From: Paenirhodobacter enshiensis
Lineage (GTDB): Bacteria > Pseudomonadota > Alphaproteobacteria > Rhodobacterales > Rhodobacteraceae
Assembly (NCBI RefSeq): GCF_000740785.1
Contig: NZ_JFZB01000005.1
Span: 186,001-250,000 of the forward strand
DNA: 64,000 nt
Direction: 5' to 3'
The notes below the pieces were generated by a model. It saw nothing but the letters and a program-made list of their open reading frames with translations, was not told the origin of the DNA and made no database searches. Shown in pieces: positions 36,090-45,299 of this stretch (positions are counted from its first letter, which is position 1; every line of letters begins with the position of its first letter). A program made the position numbers and the translations under genes.

Positions 36090-36782
36090 TCAGCGTTTCC
36101 AGATCGCCCCATCGCCGAGCCTGGCGATCAGCGCTTCATGCGCAGCCTTTTCTGCCTCGGTCAGACGAGACGGCAACGGAACGGAACGCGGGCGCGGGCG
36201 CCAGTTGTCCTCGGTCACCACGGCAGCCTTCGCCGCCTTCTGCACCGGCGCGAGACCGAAGACCGGCTGACGGCCGCCCAGAAGCTCCAGGTAGACTTCT
36301 GCAAGGATCTCACTGTCGAGAAGCGCGCCGTGCAGCGTGCGGTGAGAGTTGTCGATACCAAAGCGGCGACACAGCGCATCGAGCGTCGCGGGTGAGCCCG
36401 GAAACTTGCGCCGCGCCATGGTCAACGTATCGACGGCACGTTCGTTCGCAATCGACGGCAGCCCGGCCCAGCCCAGTTCCGCGTTCAGAAACTTCATGTC
36501 GAACGCCGCGTTGTGGATCACCAGCTTCGCATCGGGGCCGATGAAATCCAGAAACTCCTGCCCGATCCGGGCAAAAACCGGCTTGTCGCGCAGGAAGTCG
36601 TCGCCGAGGCCATGGACCTGAAAGGCCTCGGTCGGCATCGAGCGTTCTGGGTTGATGTATTGGTGGTAAGTCCGACCCGTCGGCACGTGGTTGTCGAGTT
36701 CGAGCGCGCCGATCTCGACGATGCGGTGACCTTCGGAGGGCTCGAAGCCCGTGGTTTCGGTATCGAGGCAGATTTCACGCAT
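36090..36782 (-). CDS. dnaQ: DNA polymerase III epsilon subunit (proofreading exonuclease)
   Basis: 3'-5' proofreading exonuclease of the replicative polymerase. 230 residues. The DEDDh motifs are clear: ExoI in EICLDTETTGFEP, ExoII in VIHNAAFDMKFLN and ExoIII in RTLHGALLDSEILAEVYLEL, with the catalytic His. The remaining C-terminal 60 residues are the polymerase-binding tail. The start overlaps the coaE 3' end by 8 nt. It is the last gene of the leftward maf-aroE-coaE-dnaQ unit leaving the putative origin. Confidence 0.97.
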   Translation of the reverse strand: MREICLDTETTGFEPSEGHRIVEIGALELDNHVPTGRTYHQYINPERSMPTEAFQVHGLGDDFLRDKPVFARIGQEFLDFIGPDAKLVIHNAAFDMKFLNAELGWAGLPSIANERAVDTLTMARRKFPGSPATLDALCRRFGIDNSHRTLHGALLDSEILAEVYLELLGGRQPVFGLAPVQKAAKAAVVTEDNWRPRPRSVPLPSRLTEAEKAAHEALIARLGDGAIWKR

Positions 36783-37374
36783 GGCGGCGGCTCCGGATCT
36801 CGTCGATCAGACGATGCACGGCGGTGCGGGTCTCCGCAAGGGTCCGGGTCTCGATCACATGGTGGGCGCGGGCGCGCTTGTCGGCGTCGGACATCTGCCG
36901 CGACAGGATCAGATCGAGCTCGGCCCCGGTCATCGTGCCACGCTCCAGCACGCGGGCGCGCTGCACCTCGGGCGGGGCGGAGACCACCAGAACCGCATCG
37001 CACAGCGCATCGGCCCCGGTCTCGAACAGCAGCGGAATGTCGAGGACGACGATATCGTCCTGCCCATGGGCGGCAATGAACGCCTGACGGGCGGCGCTGG
37101 TCAGCGGATGCACGATCGCCTCGAGCCGCGGCAGGGCGGTATCGTCCGCCCGGATCGCCTGACGCAGCCGGGCGCGGTCCACCGCGCCATCGCTCACCGT
37201 GCCGGGGAAGGCGGCACCGATGGCCGCCACCGCCGCGCCAGAGGGCCCGTAGAGGTCATGGACCGTCGCATCGGCATCCCAGACCGGGATACCGGCCTCG
37301 GCGAACATGCGCGCTGTCGTCGACTTGCCCATGCCGATGGAGCCGGTGAGGCCGAGGATGAACGGCCGGCTCAT
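36775..37374 (-). CDS. coaE: Dephospho-CoA kinase
   Basis: Last step of coenzyme A synthesis: phosphorylates the 3'-OH of dephospho-CoA. 199 residues with the P-loop in LGLTGSIGMGKSTTARMF, the acceptor-binding WDADATVHDLY, the HPLTSAARQAF segment, the DIPLLFETG lid and LILSRQMSDADKRARAHHVI. It overlaps aroE by 4 nt (ATGA) upstream and dnaQ by 8 nt downstream. Confidence 0.97.
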   Translation of the reverse strand: MSRPFILGLTGSIGMGKSTTARMFAEAGIPVWDADATVHDLYGPSGAAVAAIGAAFPGTVSDGAVDRARLRQAIRADDTALPRLEAIVHPLTSAARQAFIAAHGQDDIVVLDIPLLFETGADALCDAVLVVSAPPEVQRARVLERGTMTGAELDLILSRQMSDADKRARAHHVIETRTLAETRTAVHRLIDEIRSRRHA

Positions 37375-38210
37375 GCCGAAAGAACCTGAACGCGCAGATC
37401 TTCCGTCACTTCGGGGCGATGGCCGAACCAGCGCTCGAACCCCGGGACGGCCTGATGGAGCAGCATCCCGAGGCCGTCGACCGTCACGCAGCCGCGGGCG
37501 GCGGCACCGCGCAGCAGCGGCGTTTCAAGCGGCGTATAGACGCAATCGGTCACCACAGCGGCAGCGGACAGTGCATCGAGCGCGATGTCGAACTCTGCCT
37601 TGCCCTGCATACCGAGAGACGAGGTATTCACCACCGTCGCCGCCCCGTCGAACATATCGGCCGCCTCGGCCCAGTCGACGACGGTGAGGCGCGGGCCAAA
37701 ATCGTCGCGCAGTGCCTCGGCCCGGGCGCGGGTGCGGTTGGAAATGCGAACCTCGGGAACACCCTCGGCGAGCAGGGAATGCACGATGGCGCGCGCCGCA
37801 CCACCTGCCCCGATGACCGCGGCAGGGCCTGCCTCGGGGCGCCAGAGCGGCGCTCCGGCGCGGAGATTGGCGATGAAGCCATAGCCATCGGTATTGTCGG
37901 CAAAGATCGAGCCGTCAGCCGCGAGCGTCATGGTATTGGCCGCCCCGATGCTGACGGCCGTTTCCGATGCGCTGTCGGCAAGGGCAAGCGCGGCCTCCTT
38001 GTGCGGGATGGTCACGTTGCAGCCGACGAAACCCATCTTGTGCATGGCACGCATGGCCTCGGAGAGGTCGCGCGCAGCGATGTCGACCGGGATATAATAT
38101 CCAGGAATGCCGTACTGGCGCAGCCAGTAGCCATGCACCGCCGGAGAACGCGAATGCGCAACGGGCGAACCGATGACGGCAGCGAGCGGAATACGCGGAT
38201 GATCGGTCAT
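37371..38210 (-). CDS. aroE: Shikimate dehydrogenase
   Basis: Reduces 3-dehydroshikimate to shikimate with NADPH in the aromatic amino acid pathway. 279 residues from ATG 38210. Substrate site: AVIGSPVAHSRSPAVH at the start, catalytic Lys in CNVTIPHKEAAL and Asp in FADNTDGYGF. Cofactor site: GAGGAARAIVHSLL with ISNRTRARAEAL. C-terminal DGLGMLLHQAVPGFERWFG is typical. The start overlaps maf by 4 nt (ATGA). Confidence 0.97.
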   Translation of the reverse strand: MTDHPRIPLAAVIGSPVAHSRSPAVHGYWLRQYGIPGYYIPVDIAARDLSEAMRAMHKMGFVGCNVTIPHKEAALALADSASETAVSIGAANTMTLAADGSIFADNTDGYGFIANLRAGAPLWRPEAGPAAVIGAGGAARAIVHSLLAEGVPEVRISNRTRARAEALRDDFGPRLTVVDWAEAADMFDGAATVVNTSSLGMQGKAEFDIALDALSAAAVVTDCVYTPLETPLLRGAAARGCVTVDGLGMLLHQAVPGFERWFGHRPEVTEDLRVQVLSA

Positions 38211-38806
38211 GTATCGAGGTCCCCCCGGACGTGAAGCCAGTTGAGCAAAGGCAGCAGCGGCAGCCCCTGAACAGTGAAAAGATCGCCCTGAATCGCCGAA
38301 AACAGACGGATACCCTCGGCCTCGATCCGGTAGCAGCCGACGCAATGGCGGATCTGCTCCCAATAGCGGGCGACGTAATCGGCGATGAAAGGGGCGGAGA
38401 GCGGGCGCACGGTCAACCGCGCCTCGCCGACATGGCGCCACAAGGGCGCGCCGTCACGCACGACGACCAGGGCCGAGAGAAGGCGGTGGGTCTGGCCGGA
38501 AAGCTCGGAAAGCTGGAAAATCGCCTCCTCGGGGCTCTCCGGCTTCGAGAACACCTTGCCTTTCAGCTCCAGAACCTGATCGGCACCGAGGCACAGCGCA
38601 CCCGGATTGCGCGACGAGACCTTCAGCGCCTTCGACTCAGCCAGAAAATCGGCCAGATCGCGAGGCGTCGCGCCCTCGGCCAAGAGTGACTGACGGATCA
38701 TTTCCTCGTCGATCCGGGCCGGAACGGTGACGATTTCCAGCCCCGCATTGCGAAGAATCCGCGCCCGGATCTCGGATGAAGAGGCCAGGACGATCTCTGA
38801 TGGCAT
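38207..38806 (-). CDS. maf: Maf family nucleotide pyrophosphatase
   Basis: House-cleaning nucleoside triphosphate pyrophosphatase acting on modified or non-canonical nucleotides. 199 residues from ATG 38806. Features: IVLASSSEIRARILRNAGL at the start, IDEEMIRQSL, LCLGADQVLELKGKVFSKPES with the catalytic Asp, and the GCYRIEAEGIRLFSAIQGD loop characteristic of the family. The start codon overlaps a perfect DnaA box (38806-38814), so maf begins at the very edge of the putative origin. Confidence 0.95.
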   Translation of the reverse strand: MPSEIVLASSSEIRARILRNAGLEIVTVPARIDEEMIRQSLLAEGATPRDLADFLAESKALKVSSRNPGALCLGADQVLELKGKVFSKPESPEEAIFQLSELSGQTHRLLSALVVVRDGAPLWRHVGEARLTVRPLSAPFIADYVARYWEQIRHCVGCYRIEAEGIRLFSAIQGDLFTVQGLPLLPLLNWLHVRGDLDT

Positions 38807-39190
38807 GTGGATAACCCCGCTGAAACCCAAGGGGCAGCTCTGTGGAGCCGAACCACCCCCGAGCGTGCTTCGACGTTTCACCGGGGTTTTGTCAAGGAAC
38901 GAAAGCGGATTTCACACCGGTTGGCAGAGACCGCGGCGCAGATGTTGATAACTGAGGTTCCAAACTTTCACCTGAGTTTTCCACAGGTCGATGAGGTCGG
39001 TTATATTCGTATATCTATCTGTTTTTAATGTATTTTTATAGTTATTCACACCGAGGTGGAAAACCCCGAATGAAACTTGTCTACAGTGGAAAAGAGAGTC
39101 GAGAACAGGCCGGATTCACATTATCCACAGGGCCTACTTCATCTTCATCTTTTCTTTTAAATTCTTCTTATATTAGATGATAGGTAACGG
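38806..39190. other. Putative chromosomal replication origin (oriC)
   Basis: Perfect DnaA boxes: TGTGGATAA at 38806-38814 (minus) and TTATCCACA at 39121-39129. One-mismatch boxes: TGTTGATAA at 38942-38950, TTTTCCACA at 38976-38984, TTATTCACA at 39042-39050. Two very AT-rich stretches, 39001-39050 (9 G/C of 50) and 39141-39180 (8 of 40), could unwind. GANTC (CcrM) sites at 39096-39100 and 39113-39117. No gene in the whole 607 bp from maf to rho. Flanking genes diverge and parAB with parS lies close by. Confidence 0.75.
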
Positions 39191-39213
39191 CAGTCTTGTC
39201 TGCCCCGCGTTGT

Positions 39214-39236
39214 GGCTTTGCAAAGTTTGCAAAGCC
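39214..39236. promoter_or_regulatory. Perfect 23-bp dyad with two TTTGCAAA boxes, upstream of rho
   Basis: GGCTTTGCAAA at 39214-39224, one central G, then its exact reverse complement at 39226-39236. It contains TTTGCAAA twice (39217-39224 and 39226-39233), itself palindromic. A one-base centre cannot form a hairpin loop, so a dimeric DNA-binding protein is the likely reader. It lies 178 bp upstream of the rho start and 24 bp from the AT-rich origin segment. Confidence 0.6.
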
Positions 39237-39413
39237 TGTGTCGGGCCTTGTTTTGAAGGCCGTGCAGAGGCTTTGGCCCCGTCAGATTGACTCGCGGCAG
39301 TTTCGGCGGTATCTCGCATCTCAGCCGCGGCCGTCCGGCCGAAGGGTTTCAGCTTACACGACTGTCAGACACGTCCCCTGAAACCGGGGCGGTCCTTGTG
39401 AATGGGCATTGCC

Positions 39414-40691
39414 ATGACCACCGAAACCGAACGTCTCAACCTGTCCGACCTGAAGGCGAAGAGCCCGAAGGATCTGCTTGCGATGGCAGAGGACTGGGAG
39501 ATCGAAAACGCCTCGACCATGCGCAAGGGCGAGATGATGTTCCAGCTTCTGAAGGAACATGCCGAGGAAGGCGTCGAAATCGGCGGTGACGGCGTTCTGG
39601 AAGTGCTGCAGGACGGCTTCGGGTTCCTGCGCTCGACCGAGGCGAACTATCTGCCCGGTCCCGATGACATCTACGTCAGCCCCGACATGATCCGGCAGTA
39701 TTCGCTGCGCACTGGCGATACGGTCGAAGGCATCATCCGCGCACCGGGCGAGAACGAGCGGTATTTCGCCCTGGTCTCGGTCGAGCGGATCAACTTCGAG
39801 GAACCGGAGAAGGCGCGCCACAAGGTGGCCTTCGACAACCTGACACCGCTTTATCCCGACGAGCGGCTGAAGATGGAAATCGAGGATCCGACGGTCAAGG
39901 ACAAGTCGTCGCGCATCATCGACCTGGTGGCGCCGATCGGGAAGGGGCAGCGCTCGCTGATCGTGGCACCGCCGCGCACCGGTAAAACGGTTCTGCTGCA
40001 GAACATCGCCCATTCGATCGAGCGCAATCACCCCGAGTGCTATCTGATCGTTCTGCTGATCGACGAACGTCCCGAGGAAGTCACGGACATGCAGCGCTCG
40101 GTTCATGGCGAGGTCGTGTCTTCGACCTTCGACGAACCGGCATCGCGTCACGTGGCGGTGGCCGAGATGGTCATCGAGAAGGCGAAGCGTCTGGTCGAGC
40201 ACAAGCGCGATGTGGTGATCTTGCTCGACTCGATCACCCGTCTGGGTCGCGCCTACAACACGACGGTCCCGTCCTCGGGCAAGGTGCTGACCGGCGGCGT
40301 CGACGCGAACGCGCTGCAGCGTCCGAAGCGCTTCTTCGGTGCCGCGCGCAACATCGAGGAGGGCGGTTCGCTGACCATCATCGCGACCGCGCTGATCGAC
40401 ACCGGCTCGCGCATGGACGAAGTGATCTTTGAAGAGTTCAAGGGCACCGGCAACTCGGAAATCGTGCTCGACCGCAAGGTCGCCGACAAGCGCGTCTTCC
40501 CGGCGATGGACATCCTCAAATCCGGCACCCGGAAAGAAGAATTGCTGGTTGATTCCAAGGACTTGCAGAAGACTTACCTGCTGCGCCGCATCCTGAACCC
40601 GATGGGGACGACGGACGCGATCGAGTTCCTGATCTCGAAGCTGAAGCAGACCAAGTCCAACGCGGAATTCTTCGATTCGATGAACGGCTGA
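39414..40691 (+). CDS. rho: Transcription termination factor Rho
   Basis: Hexameric RNA helicase that ends transcription. 425 residues from ATG 39414 ([18 protein letters not shown]); an ATG at 39402 would add four residues. The RNA-binding N-domain and cold-shock-like fold ([25 protein letters not shown], split by loops), the Walker [16 protein letters not shown], the Walker [17 protein letters not shown] and the R-loop/Q-loop [20 protein letters not shown]-type segment are all present. First gene of the rightward set leaving the putative origin; mnmE follows after 18 nt. Confidence 0.97.
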   Translation: MTTETERLNLSDLKAKSPKDLLAMAEDWEIENASTMRKGEMMFQLLKEHAEEGVEIGGDGVLEVLQDGFGFLRSTEANYLPGPDDIYVSPDMIRQYSLRTGDTVEGIIRAPGENERYFALVSVERINFEEPEKARHKVAFDNLTPLYPDERLKMEIEDPTVKDKSSRIIDLVAPIGKGQRSLIVAPPRTGKTVLLQNIAHSIERNHPECYLIVLLIDERPEEVTDMQRSVHGEVVSSTFDEPASRHVAVAEMVIEKAKRLVEHKRDVVILLDSITRLGRAYNTTVPSSGKVLTGGVDANALQRPKRFFGAARNIEEGGSLTIIATALIDTGSRMDEVIFEEFKGTGNSEIVLDRKVADKRVFPAMDILKSGTRKEELLVDSKDLQKTYLLRRILNPMGTTDAIEFLISKLKQTKSNAEFFDSMNG

Positions 40692-40709
40692 CGTATCACC
40701 GGAGAGGCC

Positions 40710-41993
40710 ATGGACACGATTTACGCTCAGGCGAGCGCGCGCGGAAAGGCGGGCGTCGCCATCATTCGTATTTCCGGTCCGTTGTCCTGGTCGGTGACGG
40801 AGGTGCTTGCTGGTTCCTTGCCGCCCGCGCGGGTGGCAGGGCTGCGCCGACTGCGCCTGAACGGCGATTTTCTCGATGAGGCATTGGTTCTGTGCTTCGA
40901 AGCCGAAGCTAGCTTCACTGGCGAACGGGTGACGGAACTGCATCTGCATGGTTCCATCGCGACGGTATCGGCGGTGTTGCGTGCGCTGTCGGGGTTTGAT
41001 GGGCTGCGTCTTGCCGAACCTGGGGAATTCACCCGCCGGGCACTGGAAAACGGACAGCTCGATCTGACCCAGGTCGAAGGTTTGTCGGATCTGATTGAGG
41101 CAGAAACCGAAGCGCAGCGGCGTCAGGCCCTGACGGTGTTGTCAGGGGCGATCGGGCAAAAGGTCGATGGCTGGCGCCGGAATCTGATCCGCGCCTGTGC
41201 GCTTATTGAGGCGACGATCGATTTTGCCGATGAAGACGTTCCTGTCGATGTCTCGCCGGAGGTTCTGGAGCTGATCAACCGTGTTTGCGGCGAGTTGCGC
41301 CATGAACTCGATGGTGTCGGAGCGGCAGAGCGCGTTCGCGAGGGCTATGAAGTTGCGATCATAGGTCGGCCAAACTCTGGAAAATCCACTCTTCTCAACA
41401 GGTTGGCTGGTCGTGAGGCAGCGATCACCTCTGATGTTGCGGGAACCACCCGTGACGTGATTGAAGTTCGGATGGATATTGACGGACTCGCTGTGACCTT
41501 TCTGGATACAGCAGGGTTGCGTGAAACCCCCGATCGGGTGGAGGCCATCGGTGTCGCGCGGGCAATCGAGCGTGCAGAACGGGCCGATTTGCGTCTTTTT
41601 TTGCTTGACGATGAAGAGGTTGGCCTGATCTCACCTCGGGCCGAAGATCTGGTGGTTCAGGGCAAGGCGGATCTTCGGAGCCAGTGCGGCCTTGCGGTTT
41701 CCGGGCTGACAGGAGCCGGGGTAGGGGAGTTGCTTGCGGAGATTTCGGAGCGGCTTTCTCGGAAAGCCGCTGCTGCGGGGACCATGACGCGTGAGCGCCA
41801 TCGCATCGCGATGAGCCGCGCCGTTGAGGCTTTGGAAATGGCACGGGATGAGGTAATGCTTCGTCCTGAACATGCCGAGATCGCGGCAGAGGCGTTACGC
41901 GATGCAGCGCGGGCTCTGGATACTCTGGTTGGCCGGATTGACGTCGAGACATTGCTGGACGAAATCTTTTCCAGTTTTTGCATCGGCAAGTGA
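40710..41993 (+). CDS. mnmE: tRNA modification GTPase MnmE
   Basis: With MnmG, installs the carboxymethylaminomethyl group on wobble U34. 427 residues: N-terminal folate-binding domain ([23 protein letters not shown]), the helical linker, a G domain at about 210-370 (G1 [14 protein letters not shown]2 [14 protein letters not shown]3 FLDTAGLRE), and the C-terminal CIGK with its catalytic Cys. The ATG follows GGAGAGG. The G4 NKxD motif is unusually weak (a NKxD-like VQGKADL). mnmG starts 3 nt later. Confidence 0.95.
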   Translation: MDTIYAQASARGKAGVAIIRISGPLSWSVTEVLAGSLPPARVAGLRRLRLNGDFLDEALVLCFEAEASFTGERVTELHLHGSIATVSAVLRALSGFDGLRLAEPGEFTRRALENGQLDLTQVEGLSDLIEAETEAQRRQALTVLSGAIGQKVDGWRRNLIRACALIEATIDFADEDVPVDVSPEVLELINRVCGELRHELDGVGAAERVREGYEVAIIGRPNSGKSTLLNRLAGREAAITSDVAGTTRDVIEVRMDIDGLAVTFLDTAGLRETPDRVEAIGVARAIERAERADLRLFLLDDEEVGLISPRAEDLVVQGKADLRSQCGLAVSGLTGAGVGELLAEISERLSRKAAAAGTMTRERHRIAMSRAVEALEMARDEVMLRPEHAEIAAEALRDAARALDTLVGRIDVETLLDEIFSSFCIGK

Positions 41994-41996
41994 GGA

Positions 41997-43865
41997 GTGT
42001 TTCACGTGAAACATTTTGATGTCATCGTTGTCGGCGGTGGACATGCCGGAACCGAAGCTGCCCATGCTGCGGCCCGGATGGGCGCCAGTACTGCGCTGAT
42101 TACGCTAAGAAAAAGAGAAATTGGAACAATGTCCTGCAATCCTGCAATCGGTGGATTGGGGAAGGGGCATCTGGTCCGCGAAGTCGATGCGCTTGACGGT
42201 GTCATGGGCAAGGCAGCGGATTTTGCAGGAATTCAGTTTCGATTGCTGAACCGCAGCAAGGGACCGGCTGTGCAGGGGCCGCGGGCACAGGCAGATCGCA
42301 GCTTGTATCGTCAGGCTATGGCCAAACTGACCTCTGATCAGGTGAACCTGGCTGTGATTGAGGGAGAGGTTACAGACCTCATCGTTGAACAGGGACAGAT
42401 TTCCGGCATTGTTCTGAATGGCGATGAACCTCTGCGTGCCATTGCGGTTGTTCTGACTACGGGGACCTTTCTGAATGGCATTATTCATATCGGTGACCAA
42501 CGTCAGGCCGGTGGACGGATGGGAAATAAGCCGTCCGTAGCGCTGGCGGAGCGGTTGCGGTCGCTCGACTTGCCTCTGGGCCGTCTGAAAACAGGGACGC
42601 CGCCGCGTCTCGATGGAAAGACAATCGATTGGGCTCGGCTCGGTTCACAGGCAGGCGACGATGAACCCGTCATGTTCAGTTTTCTTCATCAGAAGCCCTT
42701 TGTGCGACAGGTCGCGTGTGGGGTAACGCACACCAATGCCCGAACGCATCAGATCATTCGTGACAATCTGTCCTTGTCGGCTATGTATGGGGGACATATC
42801 GAAGGGGTAGGTCCTCGATATTGCCCGTCGATCGAAGACAAAGTCGTCCGCTTTGCTGACAAGGAAAGTCATCAGGTCTTTCTGGAACCGGAAGGGCTGA
42901 ATGACGACACCGTTTATCCCAACGGGATTTCGACGTCATTGCCCGCAAGCGTTCAGGAACGCTACGTGCATTCCATTTCCGGGCTGGAAAACGTCCGTAT
43001 CTTGCAGCCGGGATACGCCATCGAATATGATTTCGTCGATCCCAGGGCGCTGACGGGAACGCTGGAACTGAAAGATCTCCCGCGGCTTTATCTTGCCGGC
43101 CAGATCAACGGGACGACGGGCTATGAAGAGGCGGCGGCTCAGGGATTGGTTGCCGGTCTGAATGCGGCCTTGGCCGCGCTGAATCGGGAGCCGGTGACCT
43201 TCAGCCGGACGGATAGCTATATCGGCGTGATGATCGACGATCTGGTGACGCATGGTGTTTCCGAGCCCTATCGCATGTTTACGTCTCGGGCCGAGTTTCG
43301 CTTGTCATTGCGTGCCGATAACGCGGACCAGAGGTTGACCCCACTCGGACTTCAGATCGGTTGTATCGGGGAAGGGCGGAAAGCACAGTTTGAAGACAAG
43401 ATGGAGCGGCTGACAGCCGGTCGCCGGTTGTTGGAAAACACCGTCATTTCCCCGGCGGCGGGTGAAAGCGCAGGAATTGCCCTCAAGAGAGATGGCATTC
43501 GTCGCAACGCATTCGATTTGTTGTCTTTTCCGGATATCAGCTTTGCTTCTCTGACTGCGGCAAGCCCGGAGCTTGCAATAATTGACGCGGATACCGCGCA
43601 TCAGCTGGCTCGCGACGCGCTTTATGCCCATTACGTCGCCCGGCAGGCGCGCGATGTCGAGGCCCTTCGTCGGGATGAACACTGGGCAATTCCGCCTGAA
43701 TTCGACTATGATCTCCTATCCGGGCTGTCGAACGAGCTTCGGCAAAAGCTGTCGCGGATTCGGCCTCTCAGCATTGCTCAGGCCAGGTCCGTTGAAGGCA
43801 TGACCCCGGCAGCGCTGGCACTTATTCTTGCCAGGTTGCGACATAACCAGCGGGCTCAGGCATGA
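41997..43865 (+). CDS. mnmG: tRNA uridine-34 carboxymethylaminomethyl synthesis enzyme MnmG
   Basis: FAD-dependent partner of MnmE. 622 residues from a GTG at 41997, placed behind GAGGA. FAD-binding [38 protein letters not shown] (in parts), [42 protein letters not shown] and the C-terminal [16 protein letters not shown] are all typical. The first residues MFHVKH are dictated by an embedded parS site. Its last 4 nt overlap rsmG (ATGA). Confidence 0.97.
   Translation: MFHVKHFDVIVVGGGHAGTEAAHAAARMGASTALITLRKREIGTMSCNPAIGGLGKGHLVREVDALDGVMGKAADFAGIQFRLLNRSKGPAVQGPRAQADRSLYRQAMAKLTSDQVNLAVIEGEVTDLIVEQGQISGIVLNGDEPLRAIAVVLTTGTFLNGIIHIGDQRQAGGRMGNKPSVALAERLRSLDLPLGRLKTGTPPRLDGKTIDWARLGSQAGDDEPVMFSFLHQKPFVRQVACGVTHTNARTHQIIRDNLSLSAMYGGHIEGVGPRYCPSIEDKVVRFADKESHQVFLEPEGLNDDTVYPNGISTSLPASVQERYVHSISGLENVRILQPGYAIEYDFVDPRALTGTLELKDLPRLYLAGQINGTTGYEEAAAQGLVAGLNAALAALNREPVTFSRTDSYIGVMIDDLVTHGVSEPYRMFTSRAEFRLSLRADNADQRLTPLGLQIGCIGEGRKAQFEDKMERLTAGRRLLENTVISPAAGESAGIALKRDGIRRNAFDLLSFPDISFASLTAASPELAIIDADTAHQLARDALYAHYVARQARDVEALRRDEHWAIPPEFDYDLLSGLSNELRQKLSRIRPLSIAQARSVEGMTPAALALILARLRHNQRAQA
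41998..42013. promoter_or_regulatory. parS: parS site 1, overlapping the mnmG start codon
   Basis: TGTTTCACGTGAAACA, a perfect match to the 16-bp ParB binding palindrome, beginning at the second base of the mnmG GTG start. It lies about 2.5 kb upstream of parA. Confidence 0.95.
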
Positions 43866-44485
43866 CAGATCGAAACAGCTTTCAGTCGTATTTTGGTGTT
43901 TCACGTGAAACAATCGCACGTCTTGAGACCTACGAAGCCCTTCTGAAAAAGTGGAATTCCGCGATCAACCTGGTGTCGCCCAGGACGATTTCGGATATTT
44001 GGAGCCGCCATTTTCTTGATTCCGCTCAGATTTTTTCGCTCTTGCCAGAGAATGCAAAAAGCTGGGCCGACATCGGCAGCGGTGGCGGTTTTCCGGGCAT
44101 GGTCGTTGCAATTCTTGCCGCTGAAAAACGGCCGGATCTGTTCGTGACCCTTGTCGAAAGCGATCGACGCAAGGCGGCGTTTCTGATGACCGCTGCGCGA
44201 GAAATGTCGCTGAAACTTCAGGTGGTTTCTGATCGTATCGAGGCCATTTCTCCCTTGAATGCAGATGTTCTCAGTGCCCGCGCTTTGGCCCCTTTGGCCG
44301 ATTTGCTGGCATTCGCTGAGCGGCATCTTGCCGCTACCGGCGTCTGTTTGTTTCCGAAAGGGGCACGATGGCGCGAGGAGCTTGCCGAGGCGCAAAAAAC
44401 GTGGTCGTTCATGATGGAGAGCCACAAAAGCCGGACCGATTCCGAGGCGGTCATTTTGAAGATCGAGGGCATTGAACGTGTCTGA
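43862..44485 (+). CDS. rsmG: 16S rRNA (guanine527-N7)-methyltransferase RsmG
   Basis: Methylates G527 in the 530 loop of 16S rRNA; loss gives low-level streptomycin resistance in many bacteria. 207 residues, with [30 protein letters not shown] split in the usual places, the SAM site [29 protein letters not shown] and [14 protein letters not shown]. The VSRET segment near the start is encoded by a parS site. It overlaps mnmG by 4 nt and parA by 8 nt. Confidence 0.96.
   Translation: MTDRNSFQSYFGVSRETIARLETYEALLKKWNSAINLVSPRTISDIWSRHFLDSAQIFSLLPENAKSWADIGSGGGFPGMVVAILAAEKRPDLFVTLVESDRRKAAFLMTAAREMSLKLQVVSDRIEAISPLNADVLSARALAPLADLLAFAERHLAATGVCLFPKGARWREELAEAQKTWSFMMESHKSRTDSEAVILKIEGIERV
43897..43912. 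promoter_or_regulatory. parS: parS site 2, inside rsmG
   Basis: Second perfect TGTTTCACGTGAAACA, in codons 12-17 of rsmG, about 580 bp upstream of the parA start and 1.9 kb from the first site. Confidence 0.95.
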
Positions 44486-45299
44486 TCCTACTCGCCCACC
44501 GGGGCCCCGTATCATCGCGATAGCCAACCAGAAGGGGGGGGTTGGAAAGACCACGACCACAATCAACCTGGCTGCGGCTTTGGTCGAGCAGGGCAAAAGG
44601 GTTCTTATCGTCGATCTCGATCCGCAGGGAAACGCGTCGACAGGTCTTGGCATCGGGATCGAAGCGCGAAAATTCAGCGCCTATGACCTCATTCTGGAAG
44701 AGGCACCTCTTACCACCGTCATTCAGCAAAGCGGGATTCGCAATTTGTGGATCTGCCCGGCAACGTCCGATTTGTCGTCGGCGGATATGGATCTGGTTTC
44801 CAACGAAAAGCGGAGCTTCTTGCTGCACGACGCTCTGCGTCAGATCGATATCGATGCGTATTCGCTCGATTATGTGCTGATCGACTGCCCGCCGTCGCTC
44901 AGTCAGCTGACCATCAACGCGATGGTGGCTGCCCATTCCGTTCTGGTCCCGCTTCAGGCAGAGTTTTTCGCTCTCGAAGGGCTTTCGCAGCTCATGCTGA
45001 CCGTCCGCGAGGTCCGGCAAGCCGCCAACGCGGATCTTCGGATCGAAGGCGTTGTCCTGACGATGTATGACGTGCGCAATAACCTCTCGCAACAGGTCGA
45101 GGCCGATGCCCGCGGGAATCTGGGAGACCTGGTATTTCGGACGATGATTCCGCGTAATGTTCGCGTTTCTGAGGCGCCGTCCTACGCGATGCCCGTCCTT
45201 CATTACGATTCCTCGTCGCGGGGGGCCGAGGCATATCGCGCGCTGGCCCGCGAACTCGTCGCACGCCATCAGAGTAGCAGAAAAGGGAGCGGATTATGA
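44478..45299 (+). CDS. parA: Chromosome partitioning ATPase ParA
   Basis: Walker-type ATPase that moves ParB-bound origins to the poles. A GTG start at 44478 is preferred, behind GAGGG at 8 nt; it overlaps rsmG by 8 nt. 273 residues. Deviant Walker A IANQKGGVGKTTTTINLAAAL, with the signature Lys, LIVDLDPQGNASTGLGI, Walker B YVLIDCPPSLSQLTINAM and MYDVRNNLSQQV. The gene starts about 5.7 kb from the putative oriC and overlaps parB by 4 nt. Confidence 0.97.
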   Translation: MSDPTRPPGPRIIAIANQKGGVGKTTTTINLAAALVEQGKRVLIVDLDPQGNASTGLGIGIEARKFSAYDLILEEAPLTTVIQQSGIRNLWICPATSDLSSADMDLVSNEKRSFLLHDALRQIDIDAYSLDYVLIDCPPSLSQLTINAMVAAHSVLVPLQAEFFALEGLSQLMLTVREVRQAANADLRIEGVVLTMYDVRNNLSQQVEADARGNLGDLVFRTMIPRNVRVSEAPSYAMPVLHYDSSSRGAEAYRALARELVARHQSSRKGSGL

